From Treponema sp. (GTDB lineage Bacteria > Spirochaetota > Spirochaetia > Treponematales > Treponemataceae): DNA of 32,018 nucleotides. Shown piece by piece: positions 7,488-13,735 of this stretch. The notes under the pieces are model-generated. The model was given only the letters and a program-made list of their open reading frames with translations. It did no database searches and was not told the origin of the DNA. The position numbers were made by a program, and so were the translations under genes. Where the stretch lies: the NCBI GenBank assembly GCA_016293915.1, contig JAEDCY010000030.1:1-32018 (forward strand). Reading direction: 5' to 3'. Within the stretch, counting starts at the first letter, position 1, and each line of letters opens with the position of its first letter.

Positions 7488-8225
7488 TTACTTTTTAAGC
7501 ACACAGATGATTTTGTCTGAGTCTGGTGTGTATGGAGTTCCTTTGTAGTCATTATAGAATTCGCATGAAGAGTATTTTACTTCCTTAGCATAAGAACGGA
7601 TGGTTTCCATTCCGATTGGACAGATAGGTTCATCCTTTACTTCGTCTATTAACTTTCCGCTGGCAGTAACAACATGCTGGAAAAGTTTATACTGCACAGA
7701 ATCAGAATTTTTGATAACAGAAGAATAGAGGGTTGCGCGCTCTGCCTTTTTAGGAGGAAGTTCTACCTTTGTTTCAGAGAAATCATATTTAGAAAAGTTT
7801 ACAATATCGAGTACAAGATAGCCGCCGTCTGAAAGAAGCATTTTAGAATCAAAGAGGAACTTCTTGATGAGGGTGTGGTCTTTCATAAAGATAATGCGGT
7901 AACAAAGACAGGTGATTACATTAAAAAAGTTTTTTCCCAAATAGCGTGCAATATCTGCAGGATTCAGATTGAAGATATGTGCAGGGTTTTCTTTTGTTGA
8001 TTGACGTGTATTTACTATATTAACAAATTCTGCAAAAGAGTCGGTAAGGGTGATATCGAATTTATCTTGTAATTGTTCGGTAAGCAATGCTGGCCCGCAC
8101 TCTACGCTTAAAAATTTAGCCGGAGCCGTAAACTCATCTCCCATAGCCGAGAAAAATTCATGCTGATTTGGTTCAATAGGGAAAAAGTCTTCGTAATAGT
8201 CTGTCCACTTCTTAATGTAAATCAT
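7488..8225 (-). CDS. class I SAM-dependent methyltransferase
   Basis: The 245-residue protein shows a Rossmann-type methyltransferase core. Motif I is degenerate, FLSVECGPALLTEQL (about 38-52). The second strand ends in an acid, ITLTDSF. The post-II region is NVITCLCYRIIFMKD, and DGGYLVLDIVNF is the strand before the substrate loop. The glycine-rich loop keeps only one Gly, so cofactor binding is likely but not certain. The substrate is not predictable; the C-terminal half resembles small-molecule methyltransferases more than rRNA ones. ATG 8225 has no ribosome binding site but a good promoter directly upstream. Repeats separate it from proS and from ricT, so it looks like a single-gene unit. 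Confidence 0.7.
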   Translation of the reverse strand: MIYIKKWTDYYEDFFPIEPNQHEFFSAMGDEFTAPAKFLSVECGPALLTEQLQDKFDITLTDSFAEFVNIVNTRQSTKENPAHIFNLNPADIARYLGKNFFNVITCLCYRIIFMKDHTLIKKFLFDSKMLLSDGGYLVLDIVNFSKYDFSETKVELPPKKAERATLYSSVIKNSDSVQYKLFQHVVTASGKLIDEVKDEPICPIGMETIRSYAKEVKYSSCEFYNDYKGTPYTPDSDKIICVLKK

Positions 8226-8235
8226 AATATTACAT

Positions 8236-8263
8236 ATTATAAAACATAATAGAAGAAATTCAA
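8236..8263 (-). promoter_or_regulatory. methyltransferase promoter, near-leaderless
   Basis: TTGAAT (8263-8258), a 16-base spacer and a perfect TATAAT (8241-8236) end 10 bases before the ATG at 8225. The predicted leader is about 4 bases, with no room for a Shine-Dalgarno sequence. Confidence 0.6.
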
Positions 8264-8281
8264 GTTTTTCGTGCCATCCAG

Positions 8282-8395
8282 ACTTATTTACTTGTCATCC
8301 GAACTTGTTTACTTGTCATTCCGAACTTGTTTACTTGTCATTCCGAACTTGTTTCGGAATCTTCTAGTAGATGCTGAAACAAGTTCATCATGACA
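8282..8395. repeat. tandemly expanded bipartite repeat, short left hairpin + A
   Basis: Three direct units of 21, 22 and 22 bases (8282-8302, 8303-8324, 8325-8346), each containing CTTGTCATTCCGA, lead into the short left hairpin ATTCCGAACTTGTTTCGGAAT. Family A follows at 8371-8394, imperfect at its right arm (TTCATCATGAC). The left end of the element has been multiplied in place. Confidence 0.8.
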
Positions 8396-8414
8396 AGTGA
8401 TTTTTGATTGCAGG

Positions 8415-9338
8415 CTAATTAATCTTCCAGCGGTTGCCGTCGCGGTAGAATCGTTTGGCGTTTACTTCAAGAAGGCGACCGTCATCTCCAAGCATCTTTA
8501 CCATAGAGGTAAGAGGATTTACTTCTGTAATGCGGAAATCAGTTCCATCATAAGAAAGACGAACACCTTCGTTAGGAAGACTCTTGCGGGCTTCATTATA
8601 CCAGTCGTATTCATAAGAAAGGCAACAAAGCAAGCGACCACACTGACCCGAGATCTTCATGGAATTAAGAGATAAATTCTGATCCTTAGCCATTTTGATG
8701 GAAACTGGACGCAGCTTATCTGAAACTCCATGGCAGCAGAATGGTCTGCCACAAACTCCAAGCCCTCCGGTAATACGTGATTCATCGCGCACACCAATCT
8801 GGCGCAGTTCAATTCTCATCTTAAAAACAGAAACCAGGTCTTTTACAAGCTCGCGGAAGTCTACACGGCTATCCGAACTGAAGAAGAAGAGAGCCTTCTG
8901 TTCGTCAAAAAGAAAATGAGTTTCAACAAGCTTCATATCCAGCTTGTGGAGGGCTACCTTTTCTTTAAAAATCGGAAAGGCATCTTTTTCTTTTTGAATC
9001 AGCTCTTCGCGACGTTTTAAGTCAGCTTCATTGGCTTTGCGGTCAATTGTAGCAATATCAGACTGTTTGATTCCGATAGGTTTTTTTGCTGTACCGAGAA
9101 CACGGGCCATATCCTTTCCATAGCGGGTAGGAACAACAACAAAGTCGCCGCCGTTTAGCTGCATTTTTCCTTCAGGAGTTTTTGCATAAATAGTTTCACT
9201 TGAATAATCAAGCTTAAGATGATAAAGCGGATAGTCGAGAACAAGATTTTCCGAGGTCGCTTCATCAATATCATTATCTTCTAGAGACGAAAGATTTTCG
9301 TTCTCATCATCTATATCTGTTTCAAAAATATCACTCAT
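8415..9338 (-). CDS. ricT: PSP1-domain protein, RicT (YaaT) family
   Basis: The 307-residue protein carries the PSP1 C-terminal region with the family's cysteines in two clusters: C196, C201 and C202 in GGLGVCGRPFCCH, and C233, C238 and C239 in GQCGRLLCCLSYE. In Bacillus, RicT works with RicA and RicF in an iron-sulphur-bearing complex that stimulates RNase Y-dependent mRNA processing and affects sporulation and biofilm pathways. Its role in spirochaetes is not established. The first 32 residues are acidic and probably disordered. The gene follows yaaR by 23 bases on the same strand. yaaR and yaaT are also near neighbours in Bacillus, which supports both calls. No ricA or ricF homologue is in the window. 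Confidence 0.88.
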   Translation of the reverse strand: MSDIFETDIDDENENLSSLEDNDIDEATSENLVLDYPLYHLKLDYSSETIYAKTPEGKMQLNGGDFVVVPTRYGKDMARVLGTAKKPIGIKQSDIATIDRKANEADLKRREELIQKEKDAFPIFKEKVALHKLDMKLVETHFLFDEQKALFFFSSDSRVDFRELVKDLVSVFKMRIELRQIGVRDESRITGGLGVCGRPFCCHGVSDKLRPVSIKMAKDQNLSLNSMKISGQCGRLLCCLSYEYDWYNEARKSLPNEGVRLSYDGTDFRITEVNPLTSMVKMLGDDGRLLEVNAKRFYRDGNRWKIN

Positions 9339-9361
9339 AATAATTCAGTATACCTCACGAT

Positions 9362-9964
9362 TTATGAAGACATCAAGTCTACGATAAGACCTTTTATTTC
9401 ATTTACCTGTGCTAGAATTTTAAGATTGTTTGATTGGGCAGAAAGTGTTTCGCGTGCAAGTGCATCCAGCTTTTGATTGATTACTTCTATAGAAAAACGT
9501 GGTTTTGGTTTTGCCGGCGGAACCGAATAATCAGAAAAAACAAATAATCTTGATGGCTGTGCCTGTTTGCCAGGTCTCTGTCGTTTCTGTTTTATGTTTA
9601 CATCAAAATTATTGATTATTACAAAGCGGATAAACTGGCTGACGGCATTTTTGAAGTTATCAAGATTTTCCTGAGATTGTTCTTCAGAAAAATCATTACC
9701 TGCCATAGAAACTGCATCTGCCAGATAAACGGCGGCGTCATCAATTGACATTGCACGGACTTCTGGAGGAAGATTTAAGCCTTCGGCTATAAACTGTGGT
9801 TCTACAATTTCATCGCCTTTGAGCAGTTTGCCAAAATCAAGTTTACGGGTAGAGCCGCTTTTACGTACTTCTTCTTTTTTTGTATTACGCTTTATTGCTT
9901 CGTTACTGGCATTTTGAACGCCTGAGTAGTAATAATTTGAACCCAGAGAATCGATTTCTGCCAT
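9362..9964 (-). CDS. yaaR: YaaR-family (DUF327) protein
   Basis: The 200-residue protein matches the YaaR family by its layout: a basic N-terminus, an LPPEVRAMSIDDAAVYLADAV helix (about 65-86), a long helical core (LDNFKNAVSQFIRFVIINNF), and a C-terminal helix (VINQKLDALARETLSAQ ending in IKGLIVDLMSS). The function is unknown. The start ATG at 9964 directly abuts the bactofilin stop codon (9967-9965), with AAGGAAAAGG just upstream inside bactofilin, so translation is probably coupled. Its place between bactofilin and ricT suggests an envelope or cell-shape link in this genome, but that is inference from neighbours only. Confidence 0.75.
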   Translation of the reverse strand: MAEIDSLGSNYYYSGVQNASNEAIKRNTKKEEVRKSGSTRKLDFGKLLKGDEIVEPQFIAEGLNLPPEVRAMSIDDAAVYLADAVSMAGNDFSEEQSQENLDNFKNAVSQFIRFVIINNFDVNIKQKRQRPGKQAQPSRLFVFSDYSVPPAKPKPRFSIEVINQKLDALARETLSAQSNNLKILAQVNEIKGLIVDLMSS

Positions 9965-10375
9965 TTACAGAATAACCTTTTCCTTAATTGCCTTAGACTG
10001 AAGATATTCGCCGGATGCTCTGCTGTATTCAGTATCGTCTTTAATAGAAATACAATGTCCGTGAATAATCGCAGAACCATCAATCTGAACTTTATGAGAG
10101 AGAACATCGCCGATTACAGCTGCATCAGAAAGAATTTTTACACTTTCGGTTGCTTTAATGTTTCCTTTTATGATTCCACCGATTATTACAGATTTAGCGG
10201 TAAGGTCTCCACGAATTCTGGCATTTTCTCCGACAATAACATTTCCATCAGTTTCAAGGCTTCCGTCAATATCACCATCGATACGAATAAAGCCGTTTAC
10301 CTTCATGTTGCCGGAAATTGCAGAGCCTTTTCCGATTATAGTGTTTATGGAGATGTCATCTGTACGTAGAGCCAT
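9965..10375 (-). CDS. bactofilin
   Basis: Bactofilins are small bacterial cytoskeletal proteins that polymerise without nucleotide and recruit peptidoglycan enzymes. The 136 residues show the beta-helix repeat rhythm of hydrophobic and Gly positions: GSAISGNMKVNGFIRIDGDI, DGNVIVGENARIRGDL, AKSVIIGGIIKGNI, SVKILSDAAVIGDV. Short non-helical tails flank the core. The gene begins 6 bases after the stop of an M23 peptidase gene, with AGG as ribosome binding site. The bactofilin-M23 pair is a known arrangement, for example in Helicobacter cell-shape loci, and suggests that this bactofilin positions the peptidase. Confidence 0.9.
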   Translation of the reverse strand: MALRTDDISINTIIGKGSAISGNMKVNGFIRIDGDIDGSLETDGNVIVGENARIRGDLTAKSVIIGGIIKGNIKATESVKILSDAAVIGDVLSHKVQIDGSAIIHGHCISIKDDTEYSRASGEYLQSKAIKEKVIL

Positions 10376-10381
10376 AAGAAC

Positions 10382-11413
10382 CTATTTTGCAAAATTGATG
10401 TTGATATACTTAGCAGGATCAACTACATCAGAACCAATATGAACTTCGTAGTGAAGATGAGGACCGGTTGAAACACCTGTATTACCGATTGTTCCGATTG
10501 TCTGTCCCTGTCTTACTGTTTCACCTTTTTTAACACGGAAAGAATTAAGATGTGCATAACGAGTATACATACCATGATTATGCTTAATGATGATATAGTT
10601 TCCAAAACTGTTGTCGAAACCAACTGTTACAACCTGACCAGAAGCAGTTGCAAGAACAGCATCTCCCGAACGCCAGGTAGAGAAGTCCAGTCCCTTGTGA
10701 ATATACCAGTTACCGTTGAGAGGGTGGATATTTGGACCAAAGGCCATAGAAATATGGTAATTAGGATTTTTTACCGGACAGATACTTGGAATCTCTGTAA
10801 AGAGGTTCTGCTGTGTCTTAAGCATTTTTCCGATTTCTTCAATTGGTTTTACAGCATCTTCAAGATAAGAGGTAAGTTCTTTTACTTCAGCAACTTCTTT
10901 GATAGACCCCTGTGTAACTTCTGTTGAACTGAAAAGGGCAGAAAGGTCGCCGTTTGATGCAGAAGTCTCAGAAATATTTTTTACCTGGTCAATTCCCAAA
11001 AGTGAAAGACTCTGAGAAAGAGATGCCTGAAAACGTTTAGCTGCCTGGAAAAGGTTTGTGTTTTCGTCACGTAATTCATCAAGGCTTGCAAGTGTGGCGC
11101 GGTTCTGTTCTACAAGCGAAGAGATTTCCATATTTGCCGAAATAGAACGTCTATTATAATAGAAGAATGATGTGATTACGCCGATTGTTACAAGCACCCC
11201 GAGGATAAGGGCAAAGACATTTGTCTGAAAGTTGATGACTTTGCTCTGAGAGTGAGGAACAATCATAATTGTAAGCTTACTGTCAAAAACTTTGAAAATA
11301 CGTACAAAAAAGTTTCCTACATTATGAAGGAATGCACCAAAACCATGAGAAACTTTTGAGGTAAGCTGTTTTTCAAATTTTTTAATAGTCTTCTGTGTTT
11401 TTGACATATTCAT
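10382..11413 (-). CDS. membrane-anchored M23 (LytM) peptidoglycan endopeptidase
   Basis: This 343-residue protein has a cytoplasmic basic N-terminus, one membrane segment (about 64-85, NVFALILGVLVTIGVITSFFYY), a coiled-coil-like region (about 95-205), and a C-terminal M23 domain (about 225-335). The zinc ligands are visible as H239 and D243 (HKGLDFS) and H321 (HLHYEV), with H288 and H319 as the other conserved histidines. The full set suggests an active enzyme that cuts peptide cross-links in the periplasm. It heads the operon with bactofilin, yaaR and ricT. Two ATGs lie at 11413 and 11407. The promoter position suggests that 11407 is used from a nearly leaderless mRNA. Confidence 0.92.
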   Translation of the reverse strand: MNMSKTQKTIKKFEKQLTSKVSHGFGAFLHNVGNFFVRIFKVFDSKLTIMIVPHSQSKVINFQTNVFALILGVLVTIGVITSFFYYNRRSISANMEISSLVEQNRATLASLDELRDENTNLFQAAKRFQASLSQSLSLLGIDQVKNISETSASNGDLSALFSSTEVTQGSIKEVAEVKELTSYLEDAVKPIEEIGKMLKTQQNLFTEIPSICPVKNPNYHISMAFGPNIHPLNGNWYIHKGLDFSTWRSGDAVLATASGQVVTVGFDNSFGNYIIIKHNHGMYTRYAHLNSFRVKKGETVRQGQTIGTIGNTGVSTGPHLHYEVHIGSDVVDPAKYININFAK

Positions 11414-11416
11414 AAA

Positions 11417-11446
11417 ATTATACCATATACAAATGATTTAAGTCAA
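11417..11446 (-). promoter_or_regulatory. strong promoter at the very start of the M23 gene
   Basis: TTGACT (11446-11441), an 18-base spacer ending in an extended TGG, and TATAAT (11422-11417) come 3 bases before the first ATG (11413). Transcription would begin near 11410, past the first ATG and about 3 bases before the second ATG at 11407. Confidence 0.65.
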
Positions 11447-11503
11447 ACCTTCCAACCCATCTGATCAAAGATGAGACATTTATATTATCGGTAAGATTAC
11501 GGT

Positions 11504-11687
11504 AAAATATGATGAGTGAATGCGTAGTGGAAAAACATAGTGGGCTGCATCGAGGGGTCTTTGGCGCTTAGCCATAAAACAAATTCGAGGATTTTTGCTT
11601 GCAAAAACCGCAGAATTTGTTCACAAAAACCAGCTCGCCCGCAGCTCACTATGTTTTGCAACGAGAGCATTAACTCATCATATTTTT
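11504..11687. repeat. 184-base imperfect palindrome
   Basis: The left arm (11504-11548) starts AAAATATGATGAGTGAATGC and has AAAACATAGTGGGCTGC. The right arm (11641-11686) is its near reverse complement, GCAGCTCACTATGTTTTGC to ACTCATCATATTTT. An inner pair, ACAAATTC..ATTTTTGC (11579-11598) and GCAAAAACC..GAATTTGT (11601-11620), forms the tip. No open reading frame of note lies inside. It could be a miniature inverted-repeat element or encode a long hairpin RNA. With two promoters it fills the 367-base gap 11414-11780. Confidence 0.75.
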
Positions 11688-11715
11688 CTGTTTTATGATT
11701 TCGTTTGTTTTAAAT

Positions 11716-11744
11716 TTGACGATAATTCGTTCTAGTGTTATATT
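11716..11744 (+). promoter_or_regulatory. promoter of the TatD-family gene
   Basis: TTGACG (11716-11721), a 17-base spacer and TATATT (11739-11744) form a good housekeeping-type promoter. Transcription would start near 11751, leaving a 30-base leader that contains the ribosome binding site AGGAAGA before ATG 11781. Confidence 0.65.
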
Positions 11745-11780
11745 TAACGTAACATATCTCATCTTTAGGAAGAATAAGCC

Positions 11781-12560
11781 ATGAAGTTTTTTGATACTCA
11801 CGCTCACATCGGGCTGATATACGATGATCCTATTGAACAATTACGCGTAATACAACAGGCTGAACAGGCTGGAGTTGTTCGTATTGTAAGCATTAATAAT
11901 AGTCTCTATGATTTTAACAAGGTTTATCCAAACCTTAAGTCTATACCAGGAATTTATCATGCGGTAGGAGTAGCTCCATCTGAAGTTACAAATCCAGGTC
12001 AGGATTGGATTGAAACAATAGAAAAGAATCTTTCTTTGCCTAATGTTGTCGCAGTAGGCGAGACAGGTCTGGACTATTTTAAAAAGTTCGGGGACAAACG
12101 TTCTCAGATTGAATTGTTTATTACTCAACTTGAAATTGCACAGAAGCATAATCTTCCTGTAATTATTCATAACCGTGATGCAGGCCGCGATCTTTACGAT
12201 GTTCTTACAGAGCGTATGCCTGATGCAGGTGCAATTCTTCATTGTTATTCTGAAGATGCAGCTTATGCTAAAAAATGTCTGGATAAGAATATCTGGTTCT
12301 CTTTTGCAGGAAATCTTACATATCGTAATGCCCGCAATCTGCACGAAACTGTTTTAAACATTCCTGTAGACCGTATTTTGATTGAAACAGAAAGTCCGTT
12401 TATGATTCCGGCTGAATTTCGCGAGAAGAAGCGAACTATGCCGGCTTATCTGCCTTCTACAGCCCGCTTCCTTGCAGAAATGCTTGATATGGATCTGGAA
12501 GCATTGAGCGAACAGCTTTGGAAGAACAGTTGTAAAGCCTTTAACTTGCCAACAGAGTAG
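11781..12560 (+). CDS. TatD-family metal-dependent hydrolase
   Basis: The 259 residues match the TatD family of metal-dependent nucleases and deacylases. Metal ligands by alignment from memory are H7 and H9 (DTHAHIG), E94 (GETGLDYF), H130 (VIIHNRD) and H154 (AILHCYS). The last ligand, normally Asp in ETDxPY, is here Glu: IETESPFMIP (E204, codon GAA). The substitution keeps a carboxylate but may change metal geometry. TatD enzymes act on 3' DNA ends or D-aminoacyl-tRNA in different organisms, so the substrate is open. The start has AGGAAGA 9 bases upstream and its own promoter. A family D repeat begins right after the stop and separates it from dusB. Confidence 0.9.
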   Translation: MKFFDTHAHIGLIYDDPIEQLRVIQQAEQAGVVRIVSINNSLYDFNKVYPNLKSIPGIYHAVGVAPSEVTNPGQDWIETIEKNLSLPNVVAVGETGLDYFKKFGDKRSQIELFITQLEIAQKHNLPVIIHNRDAGRDLYDVLTERMPDAGAILHCYSEDAAYAKKCLDKNIWFSFAGNLTYRNARNLHETVLNIPVDRILIETESPFMIPAEFREKKRTMPAYLPSTARFLAEMLDMDLEALSEQLWKNSCKAFNLPTE

Positions 12561-12563
12561 CAT

Positions 12564-12634
12564 GTGATTTCGATACGCCGCTTCGCGGCACTCAATCACC
12601 GGTGGTTGAGTAGGCTGAAAGCCGTATCGAAACC
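12564..12634. repeat. inverted pair of family D repeats after tatD
   Basis: The left copy reads GTGATTTCGATACGCCGCTT and ends ACTCAATCACC (12600). The right copy begins GGTGGTTGAGTAGGCTG and ends GTATCGAAACC (12634). The pair begins three bases after the TatD stop codon. The left copy has GTGATT..AATCAC where others have GTGGTT..AACCAC, a compensated change. Confidence 0.8.
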
Positions 12635-12668
12635 TGTGTAAGGCCGTTGTTCAATAGCAAAGCGTTAA

Positions 12669-12690
12669 AAAAATTGCGAAAGCAATTTTT
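12669..12690. promoter_or_regulatory. hairpin with GAAA tetraloop before dusB
   Basis: AAAAATTGC and GCAATTTTT pair perfectly around a GAAA loop. On either strand an A or T tract flanks the stem, so it may be a bidirectional terminator or a structured 5' leader of dusB. It ends 19 bases before ATG 12710. Confidence 0.5.
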
Positions 12691-12709
12691 AGCTTTACCT
12701 CCTTGTTGT

Positions 12710-13720
12710 ATGTCAGAATTATATCATCCCGTAAAAATCGGAAATGTCGAATTAAAAGGAAATCTCTTTTTAGCGCCGGTCGCAGGTTACAGTGACGCGG
12801 CATTTCGTTCTGTCTGCATAGAAAATGGAGCCTGCTTTACCTATACCGAAATGGTAAGTGCAGAGGCTCTGGTGCGCAAAAACCTGAAAACTGAAATTCT
12901 TATGCGCCGTGCCTGTAACGAAAAAGCTTATTCAGTACAGATTTTTGGCGGTGATTCGGAAATTATGGCAGAATCGGCGCATATTGTTCTTGAAAAAACT
13001 CATTGTGAGGTAATTGATATTAACTGCGGCTGTCCTGTGCCTAAAATTATAAAAACAGGGGCAGGTTCGGCGCTTACACGAGACCCGGACAGGCTTTTTA
13101 AGGTGGCCGAGGCTGTTGTGAAAGCGGCTGGCGGCAGACCGGAAGCAGGCGGTGTGCCTGTAACTGTAAAAATCCGCTCGGGCTGGGAGTCTAAGCAGAT
13201 GACCTGGCGCGCTGCGGCGGAGGCTGCTCTGGATGCGGGGGTTAGTGCGATTACGATACACCCGCGAACCCGCGCGCAAGGTTACGAGGGACATTCGGAC
13301 TGGGGAATTATGAAAGAGCTGGTGGAGCTGGTAAATGGTCGTATCCCGGTTTTTGGCAGTGGAGATCTCTTTAAACCTGAGGATGCGCGGGCTATGCTTG
13401 AGCAGACGGGAGCCGACGCGGTGATGTTTGCGCGCGGTGCTATGGGCAACCCTTTTATTTTCCGGGATGCAACTGATTTGCTGACGAAAGGAAGCTATGA
13501 GCCTCTTCCACCGGAAGAACGTGTAAAAACCGGCTTTGCTGAACTGGAACGCCTTGTTGCAGAAACCAGTGAACAACATGCCTGTCTGGAAATGCGTAAA
13601 CGCTTTGCGGCTTATTCAAAAGGTATTTCTGGAGGAGCAGCACTCCGTGCCCGTATAGTTCATGCTGCTAGCGTAGAGGATTATAAAGATATATTTGCTA
13701 ATTTCATAAATCTCTGTTAA
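12710..13720 (+). CDS. dusB: tRNA-dihydrouridine synthase, DusB-like
   Basis: Dus enzymes reduce uridines in tRNA using FMN and NADPH. The 336 residues show the FMN-barrel start LFLAPVAGYSDAAFR (family: APMAGxTDxxFR), YSVQIFGGD, the catalytic Cys C108 in INCGCPVPK, KIRSGW, TIHPRTRAQGYEGHSDW, FGSGDLFKPEDA, and the phosphate-binding DAVMFARGAMGNPFIF. I chose ATG 12710 because the family starts just before the IGNVELKGNL strand. An upstream TTG at 12647 would add 21 residues encoded through a hairpin. There is no Shine-Dalgarno sequence; instead ACCTCCTT, the 16S tail sequence itself, lies at 12697-12704. The gene leads an overlapping operon. The middle (about 13060-13450) is visibly more GC-rich than its surroundings. 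Confidence 0.9.
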   Translation: MSELYHPVKIGNVELKGNLFLAPVAGYSDAAFRSVCIENGACFTYTEMVSAEALVRKNLKTEILMRRACNEKAYSVQIFGGDSEIMAESAHIVLEKTHCEVIDINCGCPVPKIIKTGAGSALTRDPDRLFKVAEAVVKAAGGRPEAGGVPVTVKIRSGWESKQMTWRAAAEAALDAGVSAITIHPRTRAQGYEGHSDWGIMKELVELVNGRIPVFGSGDLFKPEDARAMLEQTGADAVMFARGAMGNPFIFRDATDLLTKGSYEPLPPEERVKTGFAELERLVAETSEQHACLEMRKRFAAYSKGISGGAALRARIVHAASVEDYKDIFANFINLC

Positions 13721-13735
13721 ACTGTTTGCGTAAAA

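Noticed and set aside
8397..8919. Plus-strand open frames inside the ricT gene
   Set aside because: They are antisense shadows of a well-supported minus-strand gene and show no family motifs or ribosome binding sites.
11504..11687. Integron attC site
   Set aside because: It is longer than a typical attC, lacks a clear core-site pair, and has no integrase or gene cassette nearby.
12647..12709. TTG start adding 21 residues to DusB
   Set aside because: The added segment is encoded by a hairpin and the 16S-like octamer, and the family begins just before the IGNVEL strand.
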